From contig CAZIEW010000011.1 of the NCBI GenBank assembly GCA_964538515.1, positions 1-64,000 of the forward strand: a DNA stretch of 64,000 bases, written 5' to 3'. Numbering within the stretch: position 1 is the first letter of the stretch; each line of letters starts with the position of its first letter. Under the pieces are notes generated by a model. It ran no database searches. It was given only the letters and a program-made list of their open reading frames with translations, and had not been told where the DNA came from. Both the position numbers and the translations under genes were made by a program. This document shows, piece after piece, positions 53,259-62,990 of the stretch. Origin of the DNA: CALBZH01 sp964538515 (lineage in GTDB: Bacteria > Desulfobacterota > Syntrophobacteria > Syntrophobacterales > Syntrophobacteraceae).

Positions 53259-56200
53259 CTAGCTCTCGATGCTCTCTCGGTGGTATTCTTGAATGGTCTT
53301 CACGCTCCAGTCGCCCCGCTGCAATGCCGCCACGGCTTCGGCCAGCGCCCTGGCCCCCGCCACGGTGGTCGTGTAAACGACATTGTACAGCAAGGTCGTC
53401 CGGCGAATCTCATACGCGTCGGAAGACGTCTTCTTCCCCAGGCTCGTGTTGATCACGAGCTGGATCTTTCCGTTCTTGATATGGTCCACCACGTTGGGGC
53501 GGCCTTCGGACAGCTTGTGAACCGTTTCAACCGGGAGGCCGTTTTCCCGCAGAAACGAAGCGGTCCCCGCCGTGGCGATCAGCTTAAAACCCAGCTCCTG
53601 AAACCGCTTGGCCGTCGGCAGTACTCCTGGCTTGTCGTGGTCCCGGACGCTGATGAAAACCGTTCCCGAGCTGGGAAGCACGAACCCGGAAGCCATCTGG
53701 CCTTTGGCGAACGCGGTGCCGAAATCCGGACCAATCCCCATGACCTCGCCGGTCGATTTCATTTCCGGGCCCAGCAGGATGTCCACCCCAGAAAATCGGG
53801 AGAAGGGGAAAACCGATTCCTTGACTGAAATGTGGCGCGGCTCGACTTCCTTCACAAAACCCAGCTCTCGCAAGGACTTTCCGAGCATAACCTTGGTCGC
53901 CAGCTTTGCCAAGGGGACTCCGACGGCTTTGCTCACGAAGGGAATGGTCCGGGATGCCCGCGGGTTGACCTCGAGCAGGTAGATGTCCCCCTTCTGGATG
54001 GCGAACTGGATATTCATGAGGCCGACAACCCCGAGCTCGGCGGCCAGGAGCTTGGCCTGGCGCTTGATCTCTTCCTGGGTTTCCTTGGAGACGCTGATGG
54101 GGGGAAGCACGCAGGCGCTGTCTCCCGAATGGATGCCCGCTTCCTCGATGTGCTCCATGATCCCGCCCACCACGGTCAGCTCGCCGTCGCTGATGGCATC
54201 CACGTCGAGCTCAATGGCGTCTTCGAGGAACTGGTCGATCAGGATCGGGTGGCCGGGAGACACATGCACGGCCGTTTCCATGAAGCGATGCAGCATGTCA
54301 TCGTCGTAGACGATTTCCATCGCGCGGCCGCCCAGAACGTAGGAGGGGCGGACCACCACGGGGTAGCCGATCTGCTTGGCCGCATCGATCGCTTCCTCGA
54401 CGGTGAAGGCGATCGCGTTGCGGGGCTGTTTGAGATCGACCTTCTGCAGCAGCTGCTGGAATCGCTTGCGGTCTTCGGCGAGATCGATGGCATCGGGGGA
54501 GGTTCCCAGCACCTTTCCTCCGACCTTCTCCAGAGGAACGGCCAGGTTGAGAGGCGTCTGCCCTCCGAACTGGACGATCATGCCGAGCGGCTTTTCCGTT
54601 TCGAGGATGTGAAGCACGTCTTCACGCGTGAGGGGCTCGAAGTAGAGCTTGTCGGAGGTGTCGTAGTCCGTGGAAACCGTTTCGGGGTTGCAGTTCACCA
54701 TGATCGACTCGATCCCCTCCTCACGGAGCGAAAAGGAGGCGTGTACGCAGCAGTAGTCGAACTCGATGCCTTGGCCGATGCGATTGGGGCCGCCGCCGAG
54801 GATCACCACCTTGGGCCGGTCGGATGGCCTTGCCTCGTCTTCGGTCTCGTAAGTCGAATAGTAGTAAGGGGTGTAGGCTTCGAATTCGGCGGCGCAGGTG
54901 TCGACCAGCTTGTACACAGGGCGGATGCCGTGTGCGATTCGCTTCTGGCGGACCGTCTCTTCGTCGGTTTCCGTGAGCTGGGCCAGCCGCACGTCCGAAA
55001 ACCCCCAGGACTTGGCCAGCCGCAGCTTCTCGCCGTCATCGAGGATCGAGCCGCGAGACTGCAAGTCGACGATGGACCGCTCCATCAGAACGATCTCCTG
55101 CATGTGGTGCAGGAACCATGGGTCGATGTAGGTCAGCTGATGGACTTCCTCGATGGAGAACCCCAGCTTGAAGGCTTCGCCGATCTGAAACAGCCGCTTC
55201 GAGTTGGGCGTTCGCAACCCCTGGCGGAGCTGCTCGATGTAGTCGGCGGAAGGGTCGGCCGGCGGCTCGATGAAGCCGAATCGACCGATTTCAAGGGATC
55301 GCATGGCTTTCTGGAGCGCCTCCTTGAAGGTGCGTCCGATCGCCATGGTTTCTCCGACGGACTTCATGGACGTTGTCAGAACGTCCTCGGTTTTCGGAAA
55401 TTTCTCGAAGGTGAACCGCGGCGCCTTGACCACGCAATAGTCGATCGTGGGCTCGAAGGAGGCCTTGGTCTCGCGGGTGATGTCGTTGGCGATCTCATCG
55501 AGTGAATACCCGACGGCGAGCTTGGCGGCAATCTTGGCGATGGGGAACCCGGTGGCCTTGGACGCCAGGGCCGAAGACCGCGAAACGCGAGGGTTCATCT
55601 CGATGACGACCATCTCGCCGTCCGCGGGGTTGATGGCGAACTGGACGTTGGAGCCTCCAGTTTCGACCCCGATCTCCCGCAGGATGGCGATGGATGCGTC
55701 GCGCAGCACCTGGTACTCGCGGTCGGTGAGAGTCTGGGCGGGAGCCACCGTGATCGAATCCCCCGTGTGGACTCCCATGGCGTCGATGTTTTCGATGGAG
55801 CAGATGATGACGACATTGTCCATCTTGTCGCGCATCACCACGAGCTCGAACTCCTACCACCAGAGCACGGACTGCTCGAGCATGACTGCGTGGATCATGC
55901 TGGCATCGAGACCGCTCTGGGAGAGATCGAGGAGCTCCTCCCGGTTGTACGCCACGCCGCCTCCCGTCCCGCCCAGCGTGAAAGAGGGGCGGACGATGAT
56001 GGGGTATCCGATCTCGGATGCGATGGCTTCCACTTCGAACATGGACCGGGCGATCCCGCTCGCGGGGACCTTGAGCCCGATGTTGTGCATGGCTTCCCGA
56101 AAGAGCTCTCGATCCTCGGCCTTCTTGATCACATCCACGTTGGCGCCGATCATTTCCACGCCGCATTCGGAAAGGACGCCCATTTCCGCCACCTTCACCG

Positions 56201-56495
56201 CCACGTTCAGGGCCGTCTGGCCTCCGAGGGTGGGGAGCAGTGCGTCGGGGCGCTCGCGGCGGATCACTTTGGCAACAGCCTCCGGGGTGATGGGCTCGAT
56301 GTAGGTGCGCGGCGCCGTCTCGGGATCGGTCATGATGGTGGCGGGGTTGCTGTTGACGAGGACGATCTCGTACCCTTCCTCGCGGAGGGCCTTGCAGGCC
56401 TGCGTGCCCGAATAGTCGAACTCGCACGCCTGACTGATGATGATGGGGCCCGACCCGATGATGAGGATCTTCCGGATGTCGGTTCGCTTCGGCAT
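53259..56495 (-). CDS. carB: Carbamoyl-phosphate synthase large subunit, reading frame interrupted by one in-frame amber codon
   Basis: A single frame of 1,078 codons encodes the complete two-ATP-grasp large subunit, from MPKRTDIRKILIIGSGP to the C-terminal MGS-like allosteric domain. It is broken only by a TAG at 55854-55856. On the downstream side the sequence resumes EFELVVMRDK in the same frame, where CarB normally reads GWKEFE(L/V)EV(V/M)RDK. The TAG therefore replaces a conserved Lys codon, and the preceding codons (WW for GW) are also altered. Everything else is intact, so a local sequencing or assembly error is most likely. With carA it makes carbamoyl phosphate for pyrimidines and arginine. 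ATG 56495 follows AAAGGAG. Confidence 0.93.
55854..55856 (-). other. In-frame amber codon inside carB
   Basis: TAG read on the minus strand (CTA on the given strand), with both flanks conserved in the same reading frame. It is one base change from AAG (Lys), the expected codon. Confidence 0.85.
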
Positions 56496-56587
56496 GAGCT
56501 CCTTTCTTATACGGGATATACGGCAGCTCTGGAAACACAATGCTCCCGCGTGATCCACCTCTCTCCCCCCAAGAGGTCATTCCAAAG

Positions 56588-56624
56588 CTCCCTCTCCCTC
56601 AGGAAGAGGGCTGGGGGGAGGGGA
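56588..56624. repeat. Degenerate inverted CCCTCTCCC-type element between carA and carB
   Basis: CTCCCTCTCCCTC followed by GAAGAGGGCTGGGGGGAGGGG forms an imperfect palindrome. It resembles the dispersed CCCTCTCC/GGAGAGGG intergenic elements seen in many proteobacterial genomes. It lies in the 136-base spacer between carA and carB and could form a hairpin in the shared transcript. Confidence 0.4.
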
Positions 56625-56631
56625 CTCCAAA

Positions 56632-57774
56632 TCACTTGTTTTCCTGCATCAACTTGATGAACCGCTCGAACAGATACGAGGCGTCATGGGGCCCCGGGGA
56701 AGCTTCCGGATGGTACTGGACGCTGAACGCGGGCACTTCGAGGTGCTCCATCCCCTCCAAGGTGTTGTCGTTGAGATTGACGTGGGTGAGCCGCACGGGA
56801 ATTCCCTTCATGGAATTCAAATCCACGCAGAATCCGTGGTTCTGGGAGGTGATCTCCACCTTGCCCGTCAACAGGTCCTTTACGGGCTGGTTGGCTCCCC
56901 GGTGGCCGAATTTCAGCTTGAACGTCTGGCCTCCCAGGGCCAGTCCCATCATCTGGTGGCCAAGGCAGATTCCGAAAAGCGGCCGCTGCCCGACCAGCTC
57001 GCGTACGCTGTCGATCACATAATCCACAGCGGCGGGATCCCCCGGGCCGTTCGAAAGGAAGATCCCGTCGGGCTCGGTCGATAGGAGCGTCCGGGCAGGT
57101 GTGTGAGCCGGAAAGACCAACGTCTCGCAACCATTGGCTTCGAGCAGGCGCAGGATGTTGTACTTGATCCCGCAGTCAAGGGCCGCCACGCGATATCGAT
57201 TTGCGCCGGGTGTCCAGGGGGCGGTGAGGTCCACGTCCGCGGGGCCGTTCCGCCAAAGATAAGGCTTGGCGCATGTGACGTGCCGGACCATGTCCACACC
57301 GGAAAGGCCGGGAAAGTCCCGCACCTCACGGAGCAGACGGGCGGTGTCGTCCGTGTCCGTGGCGATGATCCCCCGCATGGCGCCCGCAACGCGCAGGTGC
57401 CGGGTCAGAGCCCGCGTGTCGATCCCCTCGATGCCGATCTTATGGTGCTCATTGAGGAAATCCGCAAGGCTCCGGTTGCTTCGCCAGTTGCTGGCAAAGT
57501 CCTGATACTCACGAACGACAAAACCCTCGACCTGGATGGCCGCCGATTCCATGTCCTCCGGATTGATGCCGTACGTTCCCGTGAGCGGATAGGTCATCGT
57601 GACGATCTGCCCCTTGTAAGACGGGTCCGTCAGCACCTCCTGATAGCCGCTCATGCTGGTGTTGAACACGACTTCGCCCAGCGCGCGCCCCTGGCCCGCG
57701 AAGGCATAGCCGCGGAAAACGGTACCGTCCTCGAGAACGAGCAAAGCTCGAGTCCGCTCCCAAGGTGCTCCCAT
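56632..57774 (-). CDS. carA: Carbamoyl-phosphate synthase small subunit
   Basis: A 380-residue glutamine amidotransferase subunit. The catalytic triad is Cys in GICLGHQMMG and His/Glu in QYHPEASPGPHD, and the N-terminal domain begins ALLVLEDGTVFRGYAF. It supplies ammonia to CarB. The order carA, carB, purF on one strand joins pyrimidine/arginine and purine steps. Ribosome site AAGGAG. Confidence 0.96.
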   Translation of the reverse strand: MGAPWERTRALLVLEDGTVFRGYAFAGQGRALGEVVFNTSMSGYQEVLTDPSYKGQIVTMTYPLTGTYGINPEDMESAAIQVEGFVVREYQDFASNWRSNRSLADFLNEHHKIGIEGIDTRALTRHLRVAGAMRGIIATDTDDTARLLREVRDFPGLSGVDMVRHVTCAKPYLWRNGPADVDLTAPWTPGANRYRVAALDCGIKYNILRLLEANGCETLVFPAHTPARTLLSTEPDGIFLSNGPGDPAAVDYVIDSVRELVGQRPLFGICLGHQMMGLALGGQTFKLKFGHRGANQPVKDLLTGKVEITSQNHGFCVDLNSMKGIPVRLTHVNLNDNTLEGMEHLEVPAFSVQYHPEASPGPHDASYLFERFIKLMQENK

Positions 57775-57850
57775 GAGATCTCCTTACGCACTGAAGTCAG
57801 CAACACGTTATTTTAAGCGCCACTGAACGAGGCTAAAGCTCGATTAGCAT

Positions 57851-57871
57851 TGCCTCAAGAACGTTGAGGCA
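57851..57871. other. Hairpin between kdsB and carA
   Basis: TGCCTCAA and TTGAGGCA flank GAACG in a perfect eight-base-pair stem. No T-run follows on either strand, so it is not a standard terminator; it may be a weak attenuator or chance. Confidence 0.3.
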
Positions 57872-57956
57872 TGCCAAGGTCAAAATCGATGCATTGTAAC
57901 GACAACCTGGAAGATGGCAACTGATTTCGAACCTGGCTTCGAAACGGGGTGCCTGT

Positions 57957-58694
57957 TTACGCCATCGTCTTTCGGATCCGCTCGAGGTCCTCGGGCGTGT
58001 CGATGCCCATGCTCTCCACGGGAGACAGGGCGACCTGGATTGGGTGTCCATGCTCGAGCGCGCGCAGTTGCTCGAGCTTTTCCGACTGCTCGAGGGGGCT
58101 CGGAGGGAGCAGGGTGAACTCCTTGAGGAAGGAAAGCCGATAGGCGTAGAAGCCGAGATGCTTCAGGAAGCGCAGCGGAGAGCCCGTGGCGTCACGGCGG
58201 TGGGGAATGGGGGAGCGCGAGAAATAGAGGGCCTTCCAGCTCCCGTCGACGACCACCTTGACCACGTTGGGGTCCAGATATTCCCGCTCGTCCTGGCTGA
58301 AGTAGGCGAGCGTCGCCATGGGCTTGTCGACATTCTCGAGAAGGGCCGCAACCAGGACCTCGATCATGAGCGGATAGACCAGGGGCTCATCGCCCTGAAT
58401 GTTCACGACAACGTCCGAAGGGGCAACCCCGCACAGGGCTCCGGCCTCGGCCAAGCGGTCGGTGCCGCTTGCGTGATCGCTGCGCGTGAGCACGCACTCT
58501 CCCCCGAAGCCCGTTACCGCCTCCAGGATACGCACGTCGTCCGTTGCGACAATCAGTCGATCGAGGCAGGAAGCCATCTTCGATCGTTCGTAGACATGCT
58601 GGATCATGGGCTTGCCGTGGATGTCCACCAACGGCTTTCCGGGCAGCCGGGTGGACGCAAAACGGGCGGGAATCATTCCGACGATTCGTGGCAA
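57957..58694 (-). CDS. kdsB: 3-deoxy-manno-octulosonate cytidylyltransferase
   Basis: A 245-residue nucleotidyltransferase activating Kdo as CMP-Kdo for lipid A core assembly. Signatures: VGMIPARFASTRLPGKPL at the start, VATDD in the NTP fold and VNIQGDEPL with the metal-binding Asp. It begins 16 bases after the PIN toxin gene on the same strand, so it may be read from the toxin-antitoxin promoter. Confidence 0.95.
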   Translation of the reverse strand: MPRIVGMIPARFASTRLPGKPLVDIHGKPMIQHVYERSKMASCLDRLIVATDDVRILEAVTGFGGECVLTRSDHASGTDRLAEAGALCGVAPSDVVVNIQGDEPLVYPLMIEVLVAALLENVDKPMATLAYFSQDEREYLDPNVVKVVVDGSWKALYFSRSPIPHRRDATGSPLRFLKHLGFYAYRLSFLKEFTLLPPSPLEQSEKLEQLRALEHGHPIQVALSPVESMGIDTPEDLERIRKTMA

Positions 58695-58710
58695 CGTGTC
58701 CTCCTTGATC

Positions 58711-59133
58711 CTAAGGTAAGTCCTCGACCCAGCAAAGATAGTCCGAAAAAGGAGCCGTTGAGAGCGTGTTGTAGAAGTGCCGGTCTGCCGTGACCATCCT
58801 CGCTCCCATCAACATGGCCAGGACGAGATACATGCAGTCATAAACGCTGCACTGATTGAGGGAAGCTATTTCGAAGGCCGCGTCCATCAGAAGACGGAAA
58901 GGGTGCGTTTCGATGGGGAAGCTTCTCATGGCCGAGCGGATCTCCTGGGCCTCCTCCGTGGATAGCTCTCCCCTCCGGACCCTCCTGCACAGAACGGTGT
59001 CGATCTCCAGCAAAAGAAGATCAGGGGCCAGCAGTTGAAATCGCGGGGTTAGTAAGCGCGAAGCTTCGTCGGTGCAAACCTCTTCAAGAAACCATTTTAC
59101 CGCGACGCCGGCATCCACCACATACTTACTCAT
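58711..59133 (-). CDS. PIN domain ribonuclease toxin (VapC/FitB type)
   Basis: A 140-residue PIN nuclease with the acidic set: Asp in YVVDAGVAVKWF, Glu in LLEIDTVL, Asp in SVYDCMYLVLA and Asp in VTADRHFY. The toxin is expected to cut RNA. Its ATG overlaps the antitoxin stop as ATGA. The start at 59133 is where homology begins; a 323-codon reading from 59682 is spurious. Confidence 0.9.
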   Translation of the reverse strand: MSKYVVDAGVAVKWFLEEVCTDEASRLLTPRFQLLAPDLLLLEIDTVLCRRVRRGELSTEEAQEIRSAMRSFPIETHPFRLLMDAAFEIASLNQCSVYDCMYLVLAMLMGARMVTADRHFYNTLSTAPFSDYLCWVEDLP

Positions 59134-59360
59134 CCATAACGCTCCTCGTGAAGCATCTCGGCGCTGTCGCTGAACTGACGCTCCTTGAGCTTGCTCCGGA
59201 TGCGAGCCGCCACTTCCTTGGCATCCGCCATGTCGAGCAGCGAAGCTTGTTCCAGTATGAGCTTGAGCTCCGCTTGCAGCGAGCGACCGTTGAGAAAAGC
59301 TCGCCGCTTGAGGCGGTCCACAACCTTGCCGTCCACGTTTCGAATGAGAATCTGCGTCAT
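59130..59360 (-). CDS. FitA-like ribbon-helix-helix antitoxin
   Basis: A 76-residue protein whose N-terminus TQILIRNVDGKVVDRLKRRAFLNGRSLQAELKLIL is the FitA/Arc ribbon-helix-helix fold, followed by a toxin-binding tail. It neutralises the PIN partner and binds operator DNA. A palindrome suited to this lies 22 bases upstream (59383-59401). ATG at 59360 was chosen over 59381 because the RHH strand starts there. Confidence 0.88.
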   Translation of the reverse strand: MTQILIRNVDGKVVDRLKRRAFLNGRSLQAELKLILEQASLLDMADAKEVAARIRSKLKERQFSDSAEMLHEERYG

Positions 59361-59382
59361 CCTCAAAGCACCTCCCTTCAAA

Positions 59383-59401
59383 TGTTATCATTGTGATAGC
59401 A
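59383..59401. promoter_or_regulatory. Probable operator of the toxin-antitoxin pair
   Basis: TGTTATCA-TTG-TGATAGCA, an inverted repeat of eight bases per arm with one mismatch, lies between the antitoxin gene and the divergent glnE. FitA-type antitoxins bind such palindromes to repress their own operon. Confidence 0.55.
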
Positions 59402-59485
59402 TTTTGGCGCTGCGGCCGCAACCTGCAGATCTCCTGATAGCTGCCGACAGACGCTGCGGACATCCGCTCAATCATCCGCCGTGGC

Positions 59486-62410
59486 TTGTCAGATGGGACT
59501 GTCGAGCTCGTTGGTCGCCTCATCACCGATTGGTTTGACAATCGTCGGGACCTCTGCAAGAAAGATCTTCGGGACGCTCCACGGGTAGCGGAGCAGTGGT
59601 CAACACGGTTCGGTTGCTCTGTCGAATCCATTCTCAGACGATCACTCAGTTGTAAGGATATCATGAACGAGCTCGAGCGCATCCAAGCTTCCTCCCAGTA
59701 TTTGGGGACCCTCCTACGCCGCCGTGAGGATTACGTCGATTGGCTTTGGAACGGACGGAACCTCTTTCGCCGGTACCCGGTGACCGAGCTGTTCCAGGAG
59801 ATCGAGAAGCTCGCGAGCGGAGCTTCTTCTTTTCACGGTGCGATGGCGCTGTTCCGGGAATTCAAGCAGCGGCATTTTTTGAGAATCGGGGGAAGGGACC
59901 TCCTGGGCTTGGCGGACCTTGCCGAGACGACCAGCCAGCTCAGTGACCTCGCAGGGGCAACCCTGCAGTCGGGCCTGAACGCGCTGAGCTGGCATCCCGA
60001 GTGGTGGCTATCGGAATCAGAGACCCGGCTGTGGGAGGAGGGGAGGGAGAGGTTGAGCCTCACGGTCATGGGCCTCGGGAAGCTCGGAGGCCAGGAGCTG
60101 AATTACGTTTCGGACATCGACATCCTGTATCTTTATGGGCAGACGGAGGATGGAGGAAAAGACGCTTCCGAAACACTCGTGTTCTACAACCGTCTGGTCA
60201 ACACCCTGAGCAAGCTGCTCGCGGAGAGGTTCGAGGGAGACCGTGTCTTCGAAGTCGACTTACGACTGCGGCCTCAGGGGAAGGACGGGCCGCTCATTCC
60301 CTCCGTGGGATCCGCCTCCGACTATTACCTCCAGTACGGACGGCCTTGGGAGCGGCAGATGCTGCTCAAGGCCCGCCCCGTGGCGGGAGATCGCCCCCTC
60401 GGCACGGGTTTTATCAAGGGAGTTCGTCCTTTCGTCTTCAGGCGGTTTCTGGATTTTCAGGCTCTCGATGAGCTGCGGTCCATGCGAGACCGCATCATCG
60501 CGGAGGCGGTCCGCCCGCGTCCCGGCTGGGAGCAGTTCGATGTCAAGCTCGGGATCGGGGGGATCCGGGAAGTGGAGTTCCTCGTCCAATCCCTGCAGCT
60601 CATCTACGGGGGCCGCCATCCCGAGCTGGACGAGCCCAACACGCTCCGGTGCCTGTCCAAGCTGGGGGAGCTCCAGTTCCTGCCTCTCGACGTGGTGGAG
60701 GAGCTCACGGAGGGCTACAGCTTCCTGCGGCGTGTGGAGCACTGGGTCCAGCTTGATCAGAACCGGCACACCCAGAAGCTGCCGCAGTCGGACGAGGCGC
60801 TTTCGCGGTTGGCGTTTGCATTGGGCCTCGAAGGCGATAAGCAGCGGTTTCTCGGGGAGCTCGATCGTGTCTGTGGTGCCGTGCACAGGCGGTTTCTCGA
60901 GCTTTTCGGGGCTGATGGGGAGCGGGGAGCGGCGAGCGATTCCGAGGAAGAGGCCCATTCGGAAGGGGCATGCGGCAGGGGGCTCGCGAGCTTCCCCGAA
61001 GAATCGATTGCACGCCTGCAGCAGCACCTGTTGCCCTTTCCGGGTAAGGTCCGCGAGACCATCATGGGAACCCTGGAGCCGTTCGCCTGCGTTCAGGATC
61101 CGCAGCTGCTTGAATCGCTCCCGGTGCGGCTCGAGCGCTATTTCGCTCAGGTGGCCAAAAGGCCCGGCCTGGCAAAGCTCTTCAAGACAAAGGGTGAGTG
61201 GCTCGCGCCCCTCTGTCGGGGGGTCGTGCAAAGCGGCATGCTTGCGGATCTGCTTGCTCACCATCCCGGGCTTGTGGAAGGAATCGCGACGGGGACCTCG
61301 CTGGTTCAGGCGGACGCCGACTGGCAACGGCGCAGCGAACAGCTCCTGGAGCGGGCGGATACCTACGAAGATAGCATGGAATGGCTCCGCCGCCTGAAGA
61401 ACGAGCGCATCCTTCAGTTGGCCCTGGCCGATCTGGGCGGCGTGCTGGGTCACGGGCAGCTGGAGCAGGGGCTGAGCTGCCTCGCCGAGTTTGTCCTGCA
61501 CCACACCTTTCGCCGCATCGCCGACCATCTGAAGCTCGACCCCGACTTGCCGCTCACCGTTTTGGGAATGGGACGGCTTGGCAGTGGCGAGATGAGCTAT
61601 CTCTCCGACCTGGACCTGGTCTTTGTCTACGAGCCCCGGCCGGGTGAGCCGGAAGACAAGATCCCGGAAAATGTCATCCGCCTGATTCAGCGCTTTATGC
61701 GCATGCTGAGCACACCGCTCCAGGACGGCCCCGGCTATGCCGTGGATGCGCGGCTTCGGCCGACGGGGAACTACGGACCTCTCGTTGTGACGGCGCGAAA
61801 CTGGCTGGAGTATTACACGAACGAGGCGGACATCTGGGAGCTCCAGGCGCTGCTCCGCGTGAAGCCCGTTGCGGGAGACGCGCGGCTCGGGGCCTGGATT
61901 CGTGAGCAGGCCGATGTGCTTTGCTTTCGGGAGCGGGATCGCGATCCCGTGTGGGAGCGCATGGGCCACCTGCGGCAGCGGATGCAGCGGGAGCGGGCCG
62001 AAGAGCGCGCGGACCTTGCGGACATCAAGCTCGGCCTGGGCGGACTCGTTGACGTGGAGTTTCTGGTGCAGGGCGTTCAGCTGACCGAGGGCCACCGCCA
62101 TCCATCCTTGCGGGCTCCTTCCGTGCGCGCCGCCCTTGGAGCCGTGCTGGATGTGCTGGGAACGCCCGCTCAGAAGCGCCGCGAGCTGGTGAGCGCTTTC
62201 CAGGCGCTTCGGTCCCTCGATCATCGACTGCGCCTGCACACCAACATGACGGGCTCGCGCGTGAGCCCGGGCCAGCTCGAGTCCCTGAAAGGTATCGGCT
62301 TGTGGCCGATGACCAGAGCAGGGAATGCGATTGAAAGCTGGCCCGACCTGCTTCGAGTGCGTCGCAAGGTGCGAGCCGCTCTCCTGCCCTTCTGTCCGGG
62401 GCTGCGGTAG
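59486..62410 (+). CDS. glnE: Bifunctional glutamine synthetase adenylyltransferase/deadenylyltransferase
   Basis: A protein of about 974 residues with two GlnE nucleotidyltransferase domains, each followed by a helical GlnE/PII-linker region. The first has MGLGKLGGQELNYVSDID at about 195-212; the second has LGMGRLGSGEMSYLSDLD at about 692-709. It adds or removes AMP on glutamine synthetase according to nitrogen state. The start is uncertain: TTG at 59486 is the earliest in-frame start found, and an ATG at 59663 is a possible later one. It is divergent from the toxin-antitoxin genes. Confidence 0.94.
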   Translation: MSDGTVELVGRLITDWFDNRRDLCKKDLRDAPRVAEQWSTRFGCSVESILRRSLSCKDIMNELERIQASSQYLGTLLRRREDYVDWLWNGRNLFRRYPVTELFQEIEKLASGASSFHGAMALFREFKQRHFLRIGGRDLLGLADLAETTSQLSDLAGATLQSGLNALSWHPEWWLSESETRLWEEGRERLSLTVMGLGKLGGQELNYVSDIDILYLYGQTEDGGKDASETLVFYNRLVNTLSKLLAERFEGDRVFEVDLRLRPQGKDGPLIPSVGSASDYYLQYGRPWERQMLLKARPVAGDRPLGTGFIKGVRPFVFRRFLDFQALDELRSMRDRIIAEAVRPRPGWEQFDVKLGIGGIREVEFLVQSLQLIYGGRHPELDEPNTLRCLSKLGELQFLPLDVVEELTEGYSFLRRVEHWVQLDQNRHTQKLPQSDEALSRLAFALGLEGDKQRFLGELDRVCGAVHRRFLELFGADGERGAASDSEEEAHSEGACGRGLASFPEESIARLQQHLLPFPGKVRETIMGTLEPFACVQDPQLLESLPVRLERYFAQVAKRPGLAKLFKTKGEWLAPLCRGVVQSGMLADLLAHHPGLVEGIATGTSLVQADADWQRRSEQLLERADTYEDSMEWLRRLKNERILQLALADLGGVLGHGQLEQGLSCLAEFVLHHTFRRIADHLKLDPDLPLTVLGMGRLGSGEMSYLSDLDLVFVYEPRPGEPEDKIPENVIRLIQRFMRMLSTPLQDGPGYAVDARLRPTGNYGPLVVTARNWLEYYTNEADIWELQALLRVKPVAGDARLGAWIREQADVLCFRERDRDPVWERMGHLRQRMQRERAEERADLADIKLGLGGLVDVEFLVQGVQLTEGHRHPSLRAPSVRAALGAVLDVLGTPAQKRRELVSAFQALRSLDHRLRLHTNMTGSRVSPGQLESLKGIGLWPMTRAGNAIESWPDLLRVRRKVRAALLPFCPGLR

Positions 62411-62452
62411 CCGGATTACGGAACGGGATGTTATCCCCACAAGGAGTCGCGT

Positions 62453-62905
62453 GTGAGACGAAAGGAAAGGGAAATTCAAGACCGGGAAGCCATCGACGCG
62501 ATCATCCGGGAATGCCGCGTCTGCCGCCTCGGACTGACCGACGGAAACGAGCCTTACGTGGTTCCCCTCTCATTCGGCTACGACGGCGAAGCCTTCTATT
62601 TTCATGGGGCTTCGGTCGGGAGGAAGTTGGATCTGCTGCGGCAAAACTGCCGGGTCTGCGTCGAGCTCGACATCCTCGATGAGCTGCGTCCGTCGGAGGA
62701 AGCCTGCCGCTGGAGCGCCGGGTACCGAAGCGTGATCGGCTTCGGCACGGCGGAGATCATCACGGATCTGGAATTGAAGCGGAAAGCGCTCGCGATCATC
62801 ATGGCTCACTATTCGGATGGACGGTATACTTTCACGGACAAGGCTCTGGAGGGGACGGTCGTGATCAAGGTCTCCATTGCGAGCATCACGGGAAAGCAGT
62901 CCTGA
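62453..62905 (+). CDS. Pyridoxamine 5'-phosphate oxidase-family flavin-binding protein (NimA-like)
   Basis: A 150-residue split-barrel protein. Features are the CRVCRLGLTDGNEPYVVPLSFGY start of the barrel, FHGASVGRKLDLL and the CVELD strand, matching the 5-nitroimidazole-resistance (Nim) branch. It may bind FMN, haem or F420; substrate unknown. The start is GTG at 62453 with AAGGAG six bases upstream. Confidence 0.85.
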   Translation: MRRKEREIQDREAIDAIIRECRVCRLGLTDGNEPYVVPLSFGYDGEAFYFHGASVGRKLDLLRQNCRVCVELDILDELRPSEEACRWSAGYRSVIGFGTAEIITDLELKRKALAIIMAHYSDGRYTFTDKALEGTVVIKVSIASITGKQS

Positions 62906-62990
62906 GCGAAGGGGCATACAGCTCTCAAACGAGCGACCCTTTGACCGGAAGGCTCGGGGAGATGCAGCTTCCTGCAGATAAGGAGTCGTT

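Noticed and set aside
55854..55856. Amber codon in carB read as pyrrolysine
   Set aside because: TAG is used as a normal stop at the ends of several genes here (for example at 3326, 7655 and 62408), and pyrrolysine in CarB is not known to me.
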